NCBI GenBank assembly: GCA_902786975.1
Contig: CADAES010000009.1
Span: 1-64,000 of the forward strand
Reading direction: 5' to 3'
Length of the DNA: 64,000 bases
DNA from: an uncultured Ruminococcus sp.
GTDB lineage: Bacteria > Bacillota > Clostridia > Oscillospirales > Ruminococcaceae
Of the stretch, positions 16,671 through 25,845 are shown one piece after another (position 1 is the first letter of the stretch; the number at the start of each line of letters is the position of its first letter). Under the pieces are notes generated by a model. That model was not told the origin of the DNA and did no database searches. It saw only the letters and a list, made by a program, of their open reading frames with translations. The position numbers and the translations under genes were made by a program.

Positions 16671-16699
16671 ATTATATCACCATTACAGCCCTTCGTCAA
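16671..16699 (-). promoter_or_regulatory. Promoter of the ABC exporter operon
   Basis: Minus strand TTGACG (16699-16694), 17 bases, TATAAT (16676-16671). Confidence 0.8.
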
Positions 16700-16739
16700 G
16701 ATGTTTGCAGACATTTTTGCCCGCTCGCCGCTTCAGCTA

Positions 16740-16768
16740 TTGCCAAAAACGAAAAAGTGTGTTATAAT
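16740..16768 (+). promoter_or_regulatory. Promoter of the DUF4261 gene
   Basis: TTGCCA (16740-16745), 17 bases, TATAAT (16763-16768). The surrounding sequence GCTATTGCCAAAA is nearly the same as that around the malQ promoter at 61277. Confidence 0.82.
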
Positions 16769-16804
16769 GACAAAGTATTTATTATGACTAACGGAGGAAA
16801 AGAT

Positions 16805-17587
16805 ATGTCAGAGGAAAAGCTTTTGAATAATGAAGAAAATAACGAGGCTGCCGCACCGGGCGAGGGAAATGTCCTTGCCGGGTTCGTGCTGCTGGAAGAT
16901 GCCAATATGGACTGGCAGAGGTTCAAAAAAAATCTCAGAGAGGACTGGGATATCGAGTTTGACGACGAGATTGAGGAGAACGCTGTTGTGTTCAAGGCGG
17001 ACGAAATGGTAGTTGCTCTGTCGCTGCTGCCGTCGCCCGTGCCCGAAAACGAGGCTGTCGAGGCTGCAAAGCGCAATATCCTCTGGAAGGACGGTGCAGA
17101 GGCTGCTGCAAAGCATAAGGCTCACCTTATCGTTGCGGTGATGAACAAGTTTGATCCCGTAGAGCAGCAGGTGTTGTTTGCAAAGGTCGCTTCAAGCGTG
17201 CTGAAGCTGGATAACGCTATCGGTATTTACAAGTCGCCGACAGTCTACGAAAAGAAGTTCTTTATCGACTTCGCAATGTCCATAAAGAAAGGCGAGTACC
17301 CGATGCCGATATTTGTCTATGTCGGAATGTACCTCGATAAGGAGGGCGTTTGCGCATTTACCTCGGGAATGAGGTATTTCGGCAAGGAGGAGATAGAGGT
17401 CATCGACTCAAAGGCTCAGCCCGAGCAGGTGCTCAGCTTTATGTATTCCATTTCCGAATATATCCTTGTCGATGATATCGAGCTTAAAGACGGCGAAACG
17501 ATAGGCTTTACCGAGGAGCAGAAGCTCCCGATAACTATCAGCAAGGGCGTTTCGGTGGACGGCGATACCGTCAAGATAGGTTTCTGA
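16805..17587 (+). CDS. DUF4261 domain protein
   Basis: 260 residues, soluble. After an acidic head (about 1-20), the body begins LAGFVLLEDANMDWQRF and continues to DFAMSIKKGEYPMPIFVYVGMY. The C-terminal GMRYFGKEEIEV and SISEYILVDD segments match the layout of DUF4261 proteins, whose function is unknown. The open frame begins at 16757, but that Met lies upstream of the -10 box; CGGAGGA stands about 7 bases before the ATG at 16805. A lipoprotein gene follows after 19 bases, so the two are probably co-transcribed. Confidence 0.8.
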   Translation: MSEEKLLNNEENNEAAAPGEGNVLAGFVLLEDANMDWQRFKKNLREDWDIEFDDEIEENAVVFKADEMVVALSLLPSPVPENEAVEAAKRNILWKDGAEAAAKHKAHLIVAVMNKFDPVEQQVLFAKVASSVLKLDNAIGIYKSPTVYEKKFFIDFAMSIKKGEYPMPIFVYVGMYLDKEGVCAFTSGMRYFGKEEIEVIDSKAQPEQVLSFMYSISEYILVDDIELKDGETIGFTEEQKLPITISKGVSVDGDTVKIGF

Positions 17588-17606
17588 TATAAAAATGGAG
17601 AGAAAA

Positions 17607-18218
17607 ATGAAAAGGTTTATTTGTACCGTTTTAGCAGCAGTTCTCTGCCTCGTTATGTGCTCCTGCGACCTTTTCGGCAAAGACAGCAGTGAAAAGGATA
17701 AAAGGGGAGACCTCGGCAAGCTCACAGCGCTCACACCCTACGGCTCTACCGTCATCACAGGCATACAGCTGGAGCATCAGGGCGTCTGGCGTGACGAACC
17801 GGAGATAGACGAGATAGTCAAAGAGCACGGATTTTCGGATACCAGCGAGTATTACGAGTTTGAGCTTGAAGAGTGGTTTGAGGTGTATATCAAAGCGTCT
17901 ACAAGAGATACATTCACGAATTATGTCGTGAAGTTCGACGAAAACAAGGACTATAAAACTATCACCGAGGACGAGATAAAGCACTCCTGTATCGACAAGA
18001 GCAACGAGGATACAGCGCCCGACGAGAAAAACTACGGCGATATGGGCGCAATGAGCGTCGATAAGAAAGACGGCGGAGATACGGGTGTCTATGCTGTCGT
18101 TATCTTCCGTTTCGGCAAGCCCGAGGCGATGATAAAGATAAGGATCGTTCCGAGCACCGCACCGAGCACCTCGGCTGTTCTGAAAGAACTGGAAAAGGAA
18201 AAGAAAAACAAACAGTAG
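17607..18218 (+). CDS. Putative lipoprotein of unknown function
   Basis: 203 residues. The signal peptide ends LVMCSC, with the likely acylated Cys near residue 20. It has a charged mature part with no recognised domain: DEPEIDEIVKEHGF, then YYEFELEEWFEVYI, and a Lys-rich C-terminus. An ATG four codons upstream lies within the Shine-Dalgarno GGAGAG, so 17607 is preferred. It is second in an operon with the DUF4261 gene and is followed by a terminator. Confidence 0.7.
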   Translation: MKRFICTVLAAVLCLVMCSCDLFGKDSSEKDKRGDLGKLTALTPYGSTVITGIQLEHQGVWRDEPEIDEIVKEHGFSDTSEYYEFELEEWFEVYIKASTRDTFTNYVVKFDENKDYKTITEDEIKHSCIDKSNEDTAPDEKNYGDMGAMSVDKKDGGDTGVYAVVIFRFGKPEAMIKIRIVPSTAPSTSAVLKELEKEKKNKQ

Positions 18219-18225
18219 CATATCA

Positions 18226-18262
18226 AAAAAACTGCTTTGGATAACTCCAAGGCAGTTTTTTG
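18226..18262 (+). terminator. Terminator of the DUF4261-lipoprotein operon
   Basis: Stem AAAAACTGCTTTGG with CCAAGGCAGTTTTT (one wobble), ending in T6. It starts about 10 bases after the stop. Confidence 0.88.
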
Positions 18263-18308
18263 GTCGATGTGGTGTGTGGTAACTATATTGGTGTACTGTT
18301 GGGAGAGT

Positions 18309-18556
18309 TCTCTTGGGAAGTGCTGTTTTCTATACTCTCTCTTATACTTTTAGTCAATTTAAGCCATATGGGTCTTGTGCCCATATGGCTTAAATTCATT
18401 AAGAGGTTTAGGAAAGGGGTGTCTGGTAAGCGACCTGTGGTCGCTTGCGAGGATACCCAACAGGTATCCTCGGGGGAGAACGGAGTAACCGTTATCACGG
18501 TTACTCCCAAGAGAACGGCTTTGCCGTTCTCGACCTTCTTCCAAAAGGGTTTTCCA
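18309..18556. repeat. Multi-hairpin intergenic element, copy A (3' of argF)
   Basis: Five hairpins in a row: 18356-18396 (17-bp stem), 18428-18446 (8 bp, loop TGT), 18448-18472 (10 bp), 18482-18507 (10 bp) and 18511-18531 (9 bp). They are joined by conserved spacers such as TTAAGAGGTTTAGGAA. The order and spacers recur at 26391-26647. The element lies just beyond the argF stop (18576) and, read on the minus strand, would form the 3' end of the argF mRNA. No open frame fits it. Confidence 0.85.
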
Positions 18557-18575
18557 CAGCGGTATTCCGATACAG

Positions 18576-19484
18576 TTATTCGCCCATTACTTTGACCATA
18601 ACGGCTTTCTGGGCGTGGAGGCGGTTTTCAGCTTCCTCGAATATCTCGTCAGCGTGAGCCTCGAACACCTTTTCGGTTATTTCCTCCTCACGGTGTGCGG
18701 GCAGGCAGTGCTGAACCATAGCGTCGGGCTTAGCAGCAGCCATTATCTCGTCGTTTATCTGATAGCCCTTGAAAGCGAGCTTTCTTTTTTCTGTTTCTGC
18801 TTCCTCGCCCATAGAAGTCCATACGTCGGTGAACAGAACGTCGGCGTCCTTAGCGGCTTCAAGCGGAACGTCGGTCATAAAGAACATATCGCCGTACTGC
18901 TTTGTAAATTCAAGTACCTCTGCGTCGGGCTGATAGTCCTTGGGGCAGGCAACAGATACCTGCATTCCGACCTTAAGACCGCCCACAATTAGCGAGTTCG
19001 CCATGTTGTTTCCGTCGCCGATGTAGCACATCTTCAAGCCGTCAAAGCGTCCCTTGAACTCCCTTACGGTCATAAGATCGGCAAGCACCTGACACGGGTG
19101 ACAAAAATCGGTCAGACCGTTGATCACAGGGATAGAGCCGTAGTTTGCAAGGTCCTCGACCTCTTTTTGCTCAAAAGTGCGTATCATGATCCCGTCGATG
19201 TAGCGGGAAAGTACACGTGCGGTATCCTGTACAGGCTCGCCCCTGCCTATCTGCAGGTCACGGTTTGAAAGGAACAGCGCCTGTCCGCCGAGCTGATACA
19301 TACCGGTCTCAAAAGAAACTCTTGTACGGGTGGACGACTTCTGGAATATCATACCCAGCGTCTTGCCCTTGAGGATCGGATGCTCGATCCCATTCTTGTT
19401 CTCGTATTTGAGCTGATCTGCAAGGTTGAGTATTTCGATTATCTCCTCTTTTGAAAGGTCAAGTAATTTCAGTAAATGCTTCAT
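18576..19484 (-). CDS. argF: Ornithine carbamoyltransferase
   Basis: 302 residues, the normal size. It makes citrulline from ornithine and carbamoyl phosphate. SSTRTRVSFETG (about 50-61) binds carbamoyl phosphate with HPCQ (about 131-134), and HCLPAHR (about 267-273) carries the ornithine-site Cys. The longer frame to 19553 is rejected: AAGGAGGA lies 7 bases before the ATG at 19484, and it overlaps the TAA stop of argD (13-base gap). Last arginine gene of the minus-strand series, followed by hairpin element A. Confidence 0.97.
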   Translation of the reverse strand: MKHLLKLLDLSKEEIIEILNLADQLKYENKNGIEHPILKGKTLGMIFQKSSTRTRVSFETGMYQLGGQALFLSNRDLQIGRGEPVQDTARVLSRYIDGIMIRTFEQKEVEDLANYGSIPVINGLTDFCHPCQVLADLMTVREFKGRFDGLKMCYIGDGNNMANSLIVGGLKVGMQVSVACPKDYQPDAEVLEFTKQYGDMFFMTDVPLEAAKDADVLFTDVWTSMGEEAETEKRKLAFKGYQINDEIMAAAKPDAMVQHCLPAHREEEITEKVFEAHADEIFEEAENRLHAQKAVMVKVMGE

Positions 19485-19497
19485 TTTATTTTCCTCC

Positions 19498-20682
19498 TTA
19501 TGCTTGGTCGAGTGTTTCTTTGAGAATAGCCATTCCCTTTTTGATGTTTTCATCGCTTATGTTCAAAGGCGGAAGGAGCCTAAGCTTTTCCTTCGCTGTG
19601 AGTACCAAAAGACCGTTCTCTGCGCACTTGGTGAGAATATCCGAAGCCTTTTTGGTCTTGAGCCTTATGCCGAGCATAAGTCCGAGCCCGTCAACGCCCT
19701 CGACCTCGTCTATCTGTGCAAGACACTCTCTGAAAAGCTCAGCCTTGCGGTTTATCTCAGCAATGAACTCCGGGTCTGAGACCCTGTCGATAACGACGTT
19801 TCCGCCCGCACAAGCAAGCGGGTTGCCGCCGAACGTCGAGCCGTGAGTGCTCTTTGTCAGTACATCGCAGCACTTTTCGTCCGCAAGGCACGCACCGATA
19901 GGCACGCCGCCTGCGAGTCCCTTTGCCAGCGTTGTAATGTTCGGCTTGACACCGAACAGCTTTGAGGTCAGCACAGCGCCTGTTCTGCCAACGCCTGTCT
20001 GCACTTCGTCGGCGATGGTGAGGATATCATCCTTTGCGCACTCCTCAAATATTGCATCGACAAATTCCTTTGTCAGCGGGCATACACCGCCCTCACCCTG
20101 TACGAACTCGAACATTACCGCACAGACCTTGCCTTTGTTTTCCGAAAGCTTTGCCTTTAAGTCGTCGATGTTATTAGCCTCGACGTTCACAAAGCCCTCA
20201 ACGAACGGGAAAAAGTAGTTGTGGAAAACGTCCTGTCCCGTTGCCGAAAGGGTAGCCAGCGTTCTGCCGTGGAACGAGTTTACCAGAGTGATGATGATAT
20301 TTCTTTCGGCTTCCTTGCCGTATTTGTCAAAGCTGTATTTTCTTGCGAGCTTTATCGCACACTCGTTAGCCTCTGCACCCGAGTTGCCGAAAAAGACCTT
20401 GCTGTAGCCTGTTGCCCCGCAGAGCTTTGCGGCGAAGTCAGCCTGTACCTTTGTATAATAGTAGTTCGAGGTGTGCTGAATGCTTCTTGCCTGCTTGCAT
20501 ATCGCATCAGCCCACTGCTCGTCGCAGTAGCCGAGGCTGTTTGTGCCGATGCCCGAGCCGAAGTCGATATACTCCTTTCCGTCCTCTGCGGTCGCAGTCT
20601 GACCGCTTCCCTTGTCCAGAACGATGTTGAGCCTGCCGTATGTAGGCATAACGTGTTCGTTGAATTTTTCTATGGTGTCCAT
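19498..20682 (-). CDS. argD: Acetylornithine aminotransferase
   Basis: 394 residues, class III PLP aminotransferase. FFGNSGAEANECAIK (about 94-108) binds the cofactor, DEVQTGVGRTG (about 215-225) holds the PLP Asp, and TTLAKGLAGGVPIGA (about 240-254) the Schiff-base Lys. STFGGNPLACAGG (about 270-282) follows. It converts N-acetylglutamate semialdehyde to N-acetylornithine. It overlaps the argF ribosome binding site, so the two are translationally close. Confidence 0.96.
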   Translation of the reverse strand: MDTIEKFNEHVMPTYGRLNIVLDKGSGQTATAEDGKEYIDFGSGIGTNSLGYCDEQWADAICKQARSIQHTSNYYYTKVQADFAAKLCGATGYSKVFFGNSGAEANECAIKLARKYSFDKYGKEAERNIIITLVNSFHGRTLATLSATGQDVFHNYFFPFVEGFVNVEANNIDDLKAKLSENKGKVCAVMFEFVQGEGGVCPLTKEFVDAIFEECAKDDILTIADEVQTGVGRTGAVLTSKLFGVKPNITTLAKGLAGGVPIGACLADEKCCDVLTKSTHGSTFGGNPLACAGGNVVIDRVSDPEFIAEINRKAELFRECLAQIDEVEGVDGLGLMLGIRLKTKKASDILTKCAENGLLVLTAKEKLRLLPPLNISDENIKKGMAILKETLDQA

Positions 20683-20762
20683 TTTTACTTTCCCTCCAAA
20701 AAACTTGATATATCAAAGCTGCCCGATAAGTCACCGAGCCTGTGCGGTCATATGTCCGCCCG

Positions 20763-21026
20763 TTACTTGCCGAAAAATATCAGCACCGTTATCAGCAGGA
20801 TAAATGCACTGTACACAAGCACCATAAAAAATCTTGCAAGCTTTTTCTTTCTGATGCAGGTGTCGGTCAGCATCGTGAAAAGTGCAATATAGGCAATGAT
20901 GTAGTAAAACACATCGCTGACATTTACCCAGCGTGACAGCACGCCCAGCCCGAGTGCGAGCGCAAGACAGCACAGTGTTATGATGCCTGTTATTTTCAGG
21001 GCGGCCTTTTTTGTCTTTTCGTCCAT
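20763..21026 (-). CDS. Small membrane protein between argB and argD
   Basis: 87 residues with three hydrophobic segments (about 10-30, 37-54 and 65-85) and a positive loop CIRKKKLARFF between the second and third. It starts 12 bases after argB and ends 80 bases before argD, so it is in the arginine transcript. Shine-Dalgarno is weak. I do not recognise the family; a role in arginine metabolism or transport is only a guess from position. Confidence 0.6.
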   Translation of the reverse strand: MDEKTKKAALKITGIITLCCLALALGLGVLSRWVNVSDVFYYIIAYIALFTMLTDTCIRKKKLARFFMVLVYSAFILLITVLIFFGK

Positions 21027-21038
21027 AGGCGCTTTTTG

Positions 21039-21896
21039 TCAGATGAACTGTGTGCCGATGCCCTCGTTGGTGAGAAGCTCGATAAGGATAGAGTGCGGTA
21101 TGCGCCCGTCGATGATAACTGTCTTCTTGACGCCTCGTCTGACAGCCTCCACGCAGCAGTCTATCTTGGGTATCATACCGCCGCTGATGATGCCCTTCTT
21201 TTTGAGGTAGGGCACCTCGCTGACATTGACGGTCGGGATAAGGGTGGAGTCGTCGTCCTTGTCCTCGAGGAGCCCGACGATATCGGTCATAAGGATAAGG
21301 TTCTCGGCTCTGAGGCAGGCAGCGATGCGTGAAGCCGCTGTATCTGCGTTTATATTGTAGCTCTGTCCGTCCTCACCGATGCCGACGGTGGAGATTATCG
21401 GGACGTAGCCGTTGTTGAGAGCGTCGATTATCGGCTTGGTGGTTATCTTCTTTATATCGCCGACGTAGCCGAGGTCAACGTCACCTGTGAGCTTCTGAGC
21501 AACTATCATCTGTCCGTCGCAGCCGCAAAGACCGAGTGCCTTTCCGCCGTGCATCTGCAAAGAGCTTACAAGCTCCTTGTTGACCTTGCCGCAAAGCACC
21601 ATTTTGACAATGTCGATAGTTTCCTCGTCGGTGTAGCGCAGTCCGCCGATGAACTTGCTTTCCTTGCCGACCTTTTTGAGCATGGCATTTATCTCGGGTC
21701 CGCCGCCGTGAACGAGCACGACCTTTATTCCGACCATGTTCAGCAGGACGATATCGTTCATAACTGCGTCCTTCAGCTCGTTGTTTGTCATTGCGTTTCC
21801 GCCGTACTTTACGACAACTATCTTGTCGTGGTATTTCTGGATATACGGCAGGGCGTCGATGAGCACCTGAGAACGCATATTGTTTTTAAGCTCCAT
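21039..21896 (-). CDS. argB: Acetylglutamate kinase
   Basis: 285 residues. It phosphorylates N-acetylglutamate; usually the feedback-controlled step in this cyclic pathway. KIVVVKYGGNAM (about 25-36) and VLVHGGGPEIN (about 60-70) bind the phosphates. NADTAASRIA (about 179-188) and GGMIPKIDCCVEAV (about 232-245) are further signatures. GAGGAG precedes the ATG. It follows the PH-like membrane gene after 6 bases. Whether it is arginine-inhibited cannot be decided here; I do not see the long N-terminal helix typical of the inhibited hexameric form. Confidence 0.96.
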   Translation of the reverse strand: MELKNNMRSQVLIDALPYIQKYHDKIVVVKYGGNAMTNNELKDAVMNDIVLLNMVGIKVVLVHGGGPEINAMLKKVGKESKFIGGLRYTDEETIDIVKMVLCGKVNKELVSSLQMHGGKALGLCGCDGQMIVAQKLTGDVDLGYVGDIKKITTKPIIDALNNGYVPIISTVGIGEDGQSYNINADTAASRIAACLRAENLILMTDIVGLLEDKDDDSTLIPTVNVSEVPYLKKKGIISGGMIPKIDCCVEAVRRGVKKTVIIDGRIPHSILIELLTNEGIGTQFI

Positions 21897-21902
21897 TTTA
21901 CA

Positions 21903-22772
21903 TTACTCCTCACTGTCTTGTTTATAGTCCTCGTCCACGGTGAGCAGGGCGTCCATTGTCATCTGGTCGGGAAGCTCCAGCTCGTCCATATCGGCGTTGA
22001 CCTTTTGCTTGTGAAGCCCCTCGCCGTAGTCCGTAACGATAGTTCTCTGATATCTTCTGTCGGGAGCCGCCGCATTCTTTATTCTGTTGGGCTGGTTCTC
22101 GTCTATAAATTCTCTGCGTCTGTCTCTTTCCATAACAAGGTTCCTAATTATCTCAAACGCAGTTGAGTAGTCTCTGGTAAGGTAGATGCCGTTGTTCTGG
22201 TACGCACCGCCGAATATCATCGGGTAGTCGGGCGCATTGGTGGCAAAGATAACGTTGCCTTTTTTCTCGGCTCTCTTTTCGGGAATGACATAGATTATGT
22301 CGTCGATGTCCGTGATGTCAACGTCCTCACGGTGCCGTGCGATTATCCGCTTATCGGTAATAAGGTACTTTATCTTTCCTATCGCTTCAAGGTCCGGGTT
22401 CTCGTCGATAGCGTGCCAGTATATCAGCACAGCCGTTGTATACACTATCGGGAAAGCCAGCGCAAGCACGAGCAGCACCGTTCTTCCCGTGTCGTTTATC
22501 CACAGTATGAACAGCACTATCGCAGCGATGATGATGAGCGCCGTGCAGAATATTGACTTGATGTCAAAATACTTGTTGGCTATCTTGGTGTGCCGCTTCT
22601 TTTCCTTCGGAACGTCGCCCGCACACTCGAACATCACCTTTTCGTCTTTCAGAAGATAGGCTCTGTAAAGCTTGATTATCCTTTGATTTTCTTCGATGCT
22701 GACTTTCTTGTTCACAGGTGAATTGAACATTTTTTCAAGTTCGCCGTTGATCCCGTAATTCTTGTAATACAT
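21903..22772 (-). CDS. Membrane protein with PH-like (YdbT/YyaB-type) domain
   Basis: 289 residues. A soluble head with EENQRIIKLYRAYLLKDEKV (about 25-44), two hydrophobic helices (about 73-95 and 98-118), then a beta-rich module around KYLITDKRIIARHREDVDI and a charged Asp/Glu/Lys tail. The YxITDKRI pattern is typical of bacterial PH-like domains on membrane anchors. Function unknown. The longer frame to 22847 is rejected because GGGGAGGA stands 8 bases before the ATG at 22772. It lies between argJ and argB with a 6-base gap to argB. Confidence 0.7.
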   Translation of the reverse strand: MYYKNYGINGELEKMFNSPVNKKVSIEENQRIIKLYRAYLLKDEKVMFECAGDVPKEKKRHTKIANKYFDIKSIFCTALIIIAAIVLFILWINDTGRTVLLVLALAFPIVYTTAVLIYWHAIDENPDLEAIGKIKYLITDKRIIARHREDVDITDIDDIIYVIPEKRAEKKGNVIFATNAPDYPMIFGGAYQNNGIYLTRDYSTAFEIIRNLVMERDRRREFIDENQPNRIKNAAAPDRRYQRTIVTDYGEGLHKQKVNADMDELELPDQMTMDALLTVDEDYKQDSEE

Positions 22773-22934
22773 ACTGTTTCCTCCCCATTTTTTATTCTTT
22801 TGTTCTGTGATCTTTTTATCTTTGGATATTTGCAGCAGGCTGCTCATATCCTGCCACAGTATCTGTTCGCCCGAAAACAGATATCTTGTAAAATCATATC
22901 CCTTTTTGTCTCCCCGTTAGGAGTGAGCTGTATA

Positions 22935-24227
22935 TCAGCTTCTGTAATCTCCGTTTATCTTTACATAGTCGTATGTCAGATCACAGCCGTAGGCGGTAGC
23001 CGTGCCGCTTCCGCTGCCGACGCTTACTATTATCTGTATCTCGTCCTCGAGCAGTACCTTCTTTGCGATATCCTCGGAGAACTCAACGCCTGCACCGTTC
23101 TCGCAGACGTGTACCTCGCCTGCCCTTGAGCAGAGCTTTACATCGACCTTGTCTATATCAAATTCCGCATCTGCGTAGCCTATCGCACACAGAACACGTC
23201 CCCAGTTAGCGTCTGCGCCGAACATAGCGCACTTGAACAGCGGTGAGCAGATAACGCTTTTAGCAATTACTATCGCCGTGTCAACGTCCTTTGCTCCGCT
23301 GACGGTGCATTCCAGAAGCTTTGTTGCGCCCTCGCCGTCCTTTGCGAGCATTTTGGTTATGTTCATCATTACGATATAGAGCGCTTTTTTGAATACCTCG
23401 TAATCCTCGCCCTCGGCAGTTATCTCTTCATTGCCTGCAAGACCGTTTGCCATTACCGCAAGAGTATCGTTGGTGGACTGGTCGCCGTCAACAGACAGGC
23501 AGTTATATGTTATCCTGACATTCTCGTTCAGCGCTTTTTGTATCATCTCTGCGCTTACCGCACAGTCCGTTGTCACAACGTTCAGAGTAGTCGCCATATT
23601 CGGGTGTATCATTCCGCTGCCCTTGCCCATACCGCCGAGGTGACAAACCTTTCCGCCGAGCGTGAACTCGACAGCGACCTCTTTCTTCACGGTATCGGTG
23701 GTCATTATCGCAGTTGCAGCTTCGAGGTTCCTGTCATAGCCAAGCCCTGCAAAAAGCTCGTCTATCTTTCTTTCGACAGGCTCGATAGGGAATATCTGTC
23801 CGATAACGCCTGTCTGTGCGACAAGCACCTCCTCGGGCTTTATATCCATTCTTTCAGCGACAAGCCCGCACATTCTCAAAGCCTTCTGCTCGCCGTCGGC
23901 GTTGCAGGTGTTTGCATTCTTTGAGTTGAGAATGAACGCCTGAGCTTTGCCGCCCGTGGCTTTCAGATTTTTCTGCGAAACGGTAACGGGAGCGCCCTTG
24001 ACCTTGTTCTGCGTAAATACTGCTGCGGCATTGCACATCGTATCAGATGTGACAAGGCACAGGTCGTTTTTCATATTATCTATCGGGCTTTCGTTGCCGT
24101 CGGGTGCTGCGTGCGGATCTTTTATCCCGCAGTACAGACCGTTCGCCTTGAAGCCCTTTGCTGCGCATACGCCTCCCTCGATATATTTAAATCCTTCAAA
24201 TTCGATCTTGGTTATTTCCTTACTCAT
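22935..24227 (-). CDS. argJ: Glutamate N-acetyltransferase / ornithine acetyltransferase
   Basis: 430 residues. It recycles the acetyl group from N-acetylornithine to glutamate, giving the cyclic arginine pathway; many Firmicute forms also use acetyl-CoA. The self-cleavage site lies in HPNMATTLNVVTTD (about 187-200), where the Thr after Ala becomes the nucleophile of the beta chain. GGMGKGSGMIHPN just before it and GADANWGRVLCAIG near the C-terminus are conserved. An in-frame GTG at 24236 is possible, but GAGG is placed properly for the ATG at 24227. A 162-base gap with one unassigned hairpin (22860-22883) follows. Confidence 0.95.
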   Translation of the reverse strand: MSKEITKIEFEGFKYIEGGVCAAKGFKANGLYCGIKDPHAAPDGNESPIDNMKNDLCLVTSDTMCNAAAVFTQNKVKGAPVTVSQKNLKATGGKAQAFILNSKNANTCNADGEQKALRMCGLVAERMDIKPEEVLVAQTGVIGQIFPIEPVERKIDELFAGLGYDRNLEAATAIMTTDTVKKEVAVEFTLGGKVCHLGGMGKGSGMIHPNMATTLNVVTTDCAVSAEMIQKALNENVRITYNCLSVDGDQSTNDTLAVMANGLAGNEEITAEGEDYEVFKKALYIVMMNITKMLAKDGEGATKLLECTVSGAKDVDTAIVIAKSVICSPLFKCAMFGADANWGRVLCAIGYADAEFDIDKVDVKLCSRAGEVHVCENGAGVEFSEDIAKKVLLEDEIQIIVSVGSGSGTATAYGCDLTYDYVKINGDYRS

Positions 24228-24280
24228 TTCTGACACCTCGTATGTATATGAATTAATTCGGTTCGGGTGTGCCCGATGGT

Positions 24281-25783
24281 TTATTTCACCCCACCGGTCC
24301 CTTCGTATTCTATGATGTTGCTTACTCTGACGTAGGCGCCGTTGATATATGCGGCGAGGTATATCGTGTGCTTGCCGTTTACACCCTTGTGCAATTGGAC
24401 ATCAAAAGGAAGTTCAAGCTCCTGTTCGCCTGTATTCGGATCGGTTGTAGCACGGTCAAGAACTTGTTGCCCGTCAAGTTCTACGATCCAGCCGAGATTT
24501 TCAAAGCCATCGTGGTGGTCACGCACAATAACTCCGTCCGGTAGGCGTGTCAGGTGAAAATATTCAACGACCTTTGTTTCAGCTTTTTGCTTCTGTTTAT
24601 AAGAGAAATATTTAAAAGGCTTGCCGTCTGCTGTGACATTAGCGGAGCAGCCCTTGAAAGCAAGTCCGCCTTCTCTGCCTATTATCGCGCCAAAGTCGTT
24701 TCCGCCGCCCGAGACTTTGCCCTGGACCGAGACATTTGTTATTGTGACATCTCCGTAAGCTTCGCCGCAGGCGATACCTGTGGAGTGCGTGCCCGAAACC
24801 TCAGCGCCGACAAAGTTTATATCATGCATATACATATCCCAGCCGTAGCCGATAAAGCCGCACGGTTCGTAGCCAAGGTTGATCTTCATGCCTTTTATAG
24901 TATGACCTTTGCCGTCTACCGTTCCGCAGAAAGCGTGATTGCCCGAATGGTACCAGCCCATAGGCTTCCAGTCGTAGCCTGTGAGGTCGATGTCCTTTTC
25001 AAGCGTTATATTGACTTTGTTGTAAGTGGGATTTATACCGTTCACATAGTAAACCGCCGATGCCAGCTGCTGCGCCGTGGAAACGTGAAAATCGGGAGCA
25101 TTGCTTTTTGCCCATTCCTTATCGGCGAGCTGCATTATGCTGCCCGTATCGAACTCTCTTTCCCAGTCGGTACTGTAACTTGATTTGTCTTTTTCATATG
25201 CATATTCAGAAGCATCAAAACCCCATGCGCTGTACCACTGGTAAGCGTCTGCGAGCAGGTAAACTCCGTTGCCCTTAGCAGGTGCCGTAACGGTGCATTT
25301 CTTGGTATCGACCTTAGCTTCTTCGACTGTGTTGTACGGCTCATTTTCCTTTATGCAGTAAAGCAGTATGATGTTTTTCTCGGGTACTCCACGAAGCTCG
25401 TTCTTGTCGTAATAGAATGTCACCTGCGGGTCGTCAACGCCGTTATATTTAAGCTCGATCGGCACGCCGATCCTCCCGACAACTCCGCTGTGAAGAACGT
25501 GTCCGGACATATCTGATATTTCAGCGTGCTGCTTGATATCATCGGTGCATTTGCCGGAAAATTCGACCTTGATGACCTCGGGCATTTTGTCGAGTCTGAC
25601 TGTATCGGTAAAAGTCTGTCTTCCGTCGCTTTCGGGAACAGACGATGATGAAGATGAAACTGAAGATGAAGTTTTGTTCTGCTGAGAAGTAACCATCGTT
25701 TTTGTTTCGCTGCTGGATTCTTCCGTGCAGGATACAAGCAGCATAGCTGCACACAATACAGCTGCCAAGAGTTTTCTTTTCAA
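24281..25783 (-). CDS. Lipoprotein with GLUG-like beta-helix repeats
   Basis: 500 residues starting with TTG (GAGG lies 8 bases upstream). Signal peptide ends LLVSC (Cys about 19), then a Ser/Thr linker to about 55. The middle (about 235-380) has the KDIDLTGYDWKPMGW pattern, then FCGTVDGKGHTIKGM, which match the GLUG-type right-handed helix seen in Firmicute surface proteins. Before it lies a domain with cohesin-like strands, and the C-terminal 100 residues form a beta-sandwich-like part. Extracellular; probably binds a polymer or another protein. It sits between a GNAT gene and argJ and has no evident link to arginine. Confidence 0.75.
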   Translation of the reverse strand: MKRKLLAAVLCAAMLLVSCTEESSSETKTMVTSQQNKTSSSVSSSSSSVPESDGRQTFTDTVRLDKMPEVIKVEFSGKCTDDIKQHAEISDMSGHVLHSGVVGRIGVPIELKYNGVDDPQVTFYYDKNELRGVPEKNIILLYCIKENEPYNTVEEAKVDTKKCTVTAPAKGNGVYLLADAYQWYSAWGFDASEYAYEKDKSSYSTDWEREFDTGSIMQLADKEWAKSNAPDFHVSTAQQLASAVYYVNGINPTYNKVNITLEKDIDLTGYDWKPMGWYHSGNHAFCGTVDGKGHTIKGMKINLGYEPCGFIGYGWDMYMHDINFVGAEVSGTHSTGIACGEAYGDVTITNVSVQGKVSGGGNDFGAIIGREGGLAFKGCSANVTADGKPFKYFSYKQKQKAETKVVEYFHLTRLPDGVIVRDHHDGFENLGWIVELDGQQVLDRATTDPNTGEQELELPFDVQLHKGVNGKHTIYLAAYINGAYVRVSNIIEYEGTGGVK

Positions 25784-25845
25784 TTCTCTCGCCTCTTTTT
25801 GTGATATTTGGTATTGATCTATACCGGTGGCTCAGAGCGCCGTGT

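Noticed and set aside
18309..18556. Insertion sequence or IS remnant
   Set aside because: No transposase frame, no terminal inverted repeats and no flanking duplication; only hairpins and spacers are shared by the two copies.
24232..24260. ARG box upstream of argJ (GAATTAATTC)
   Set aside because: The palindrome has two instead of four central bases between the half-sites, so it does not fit the ArgR consensus.
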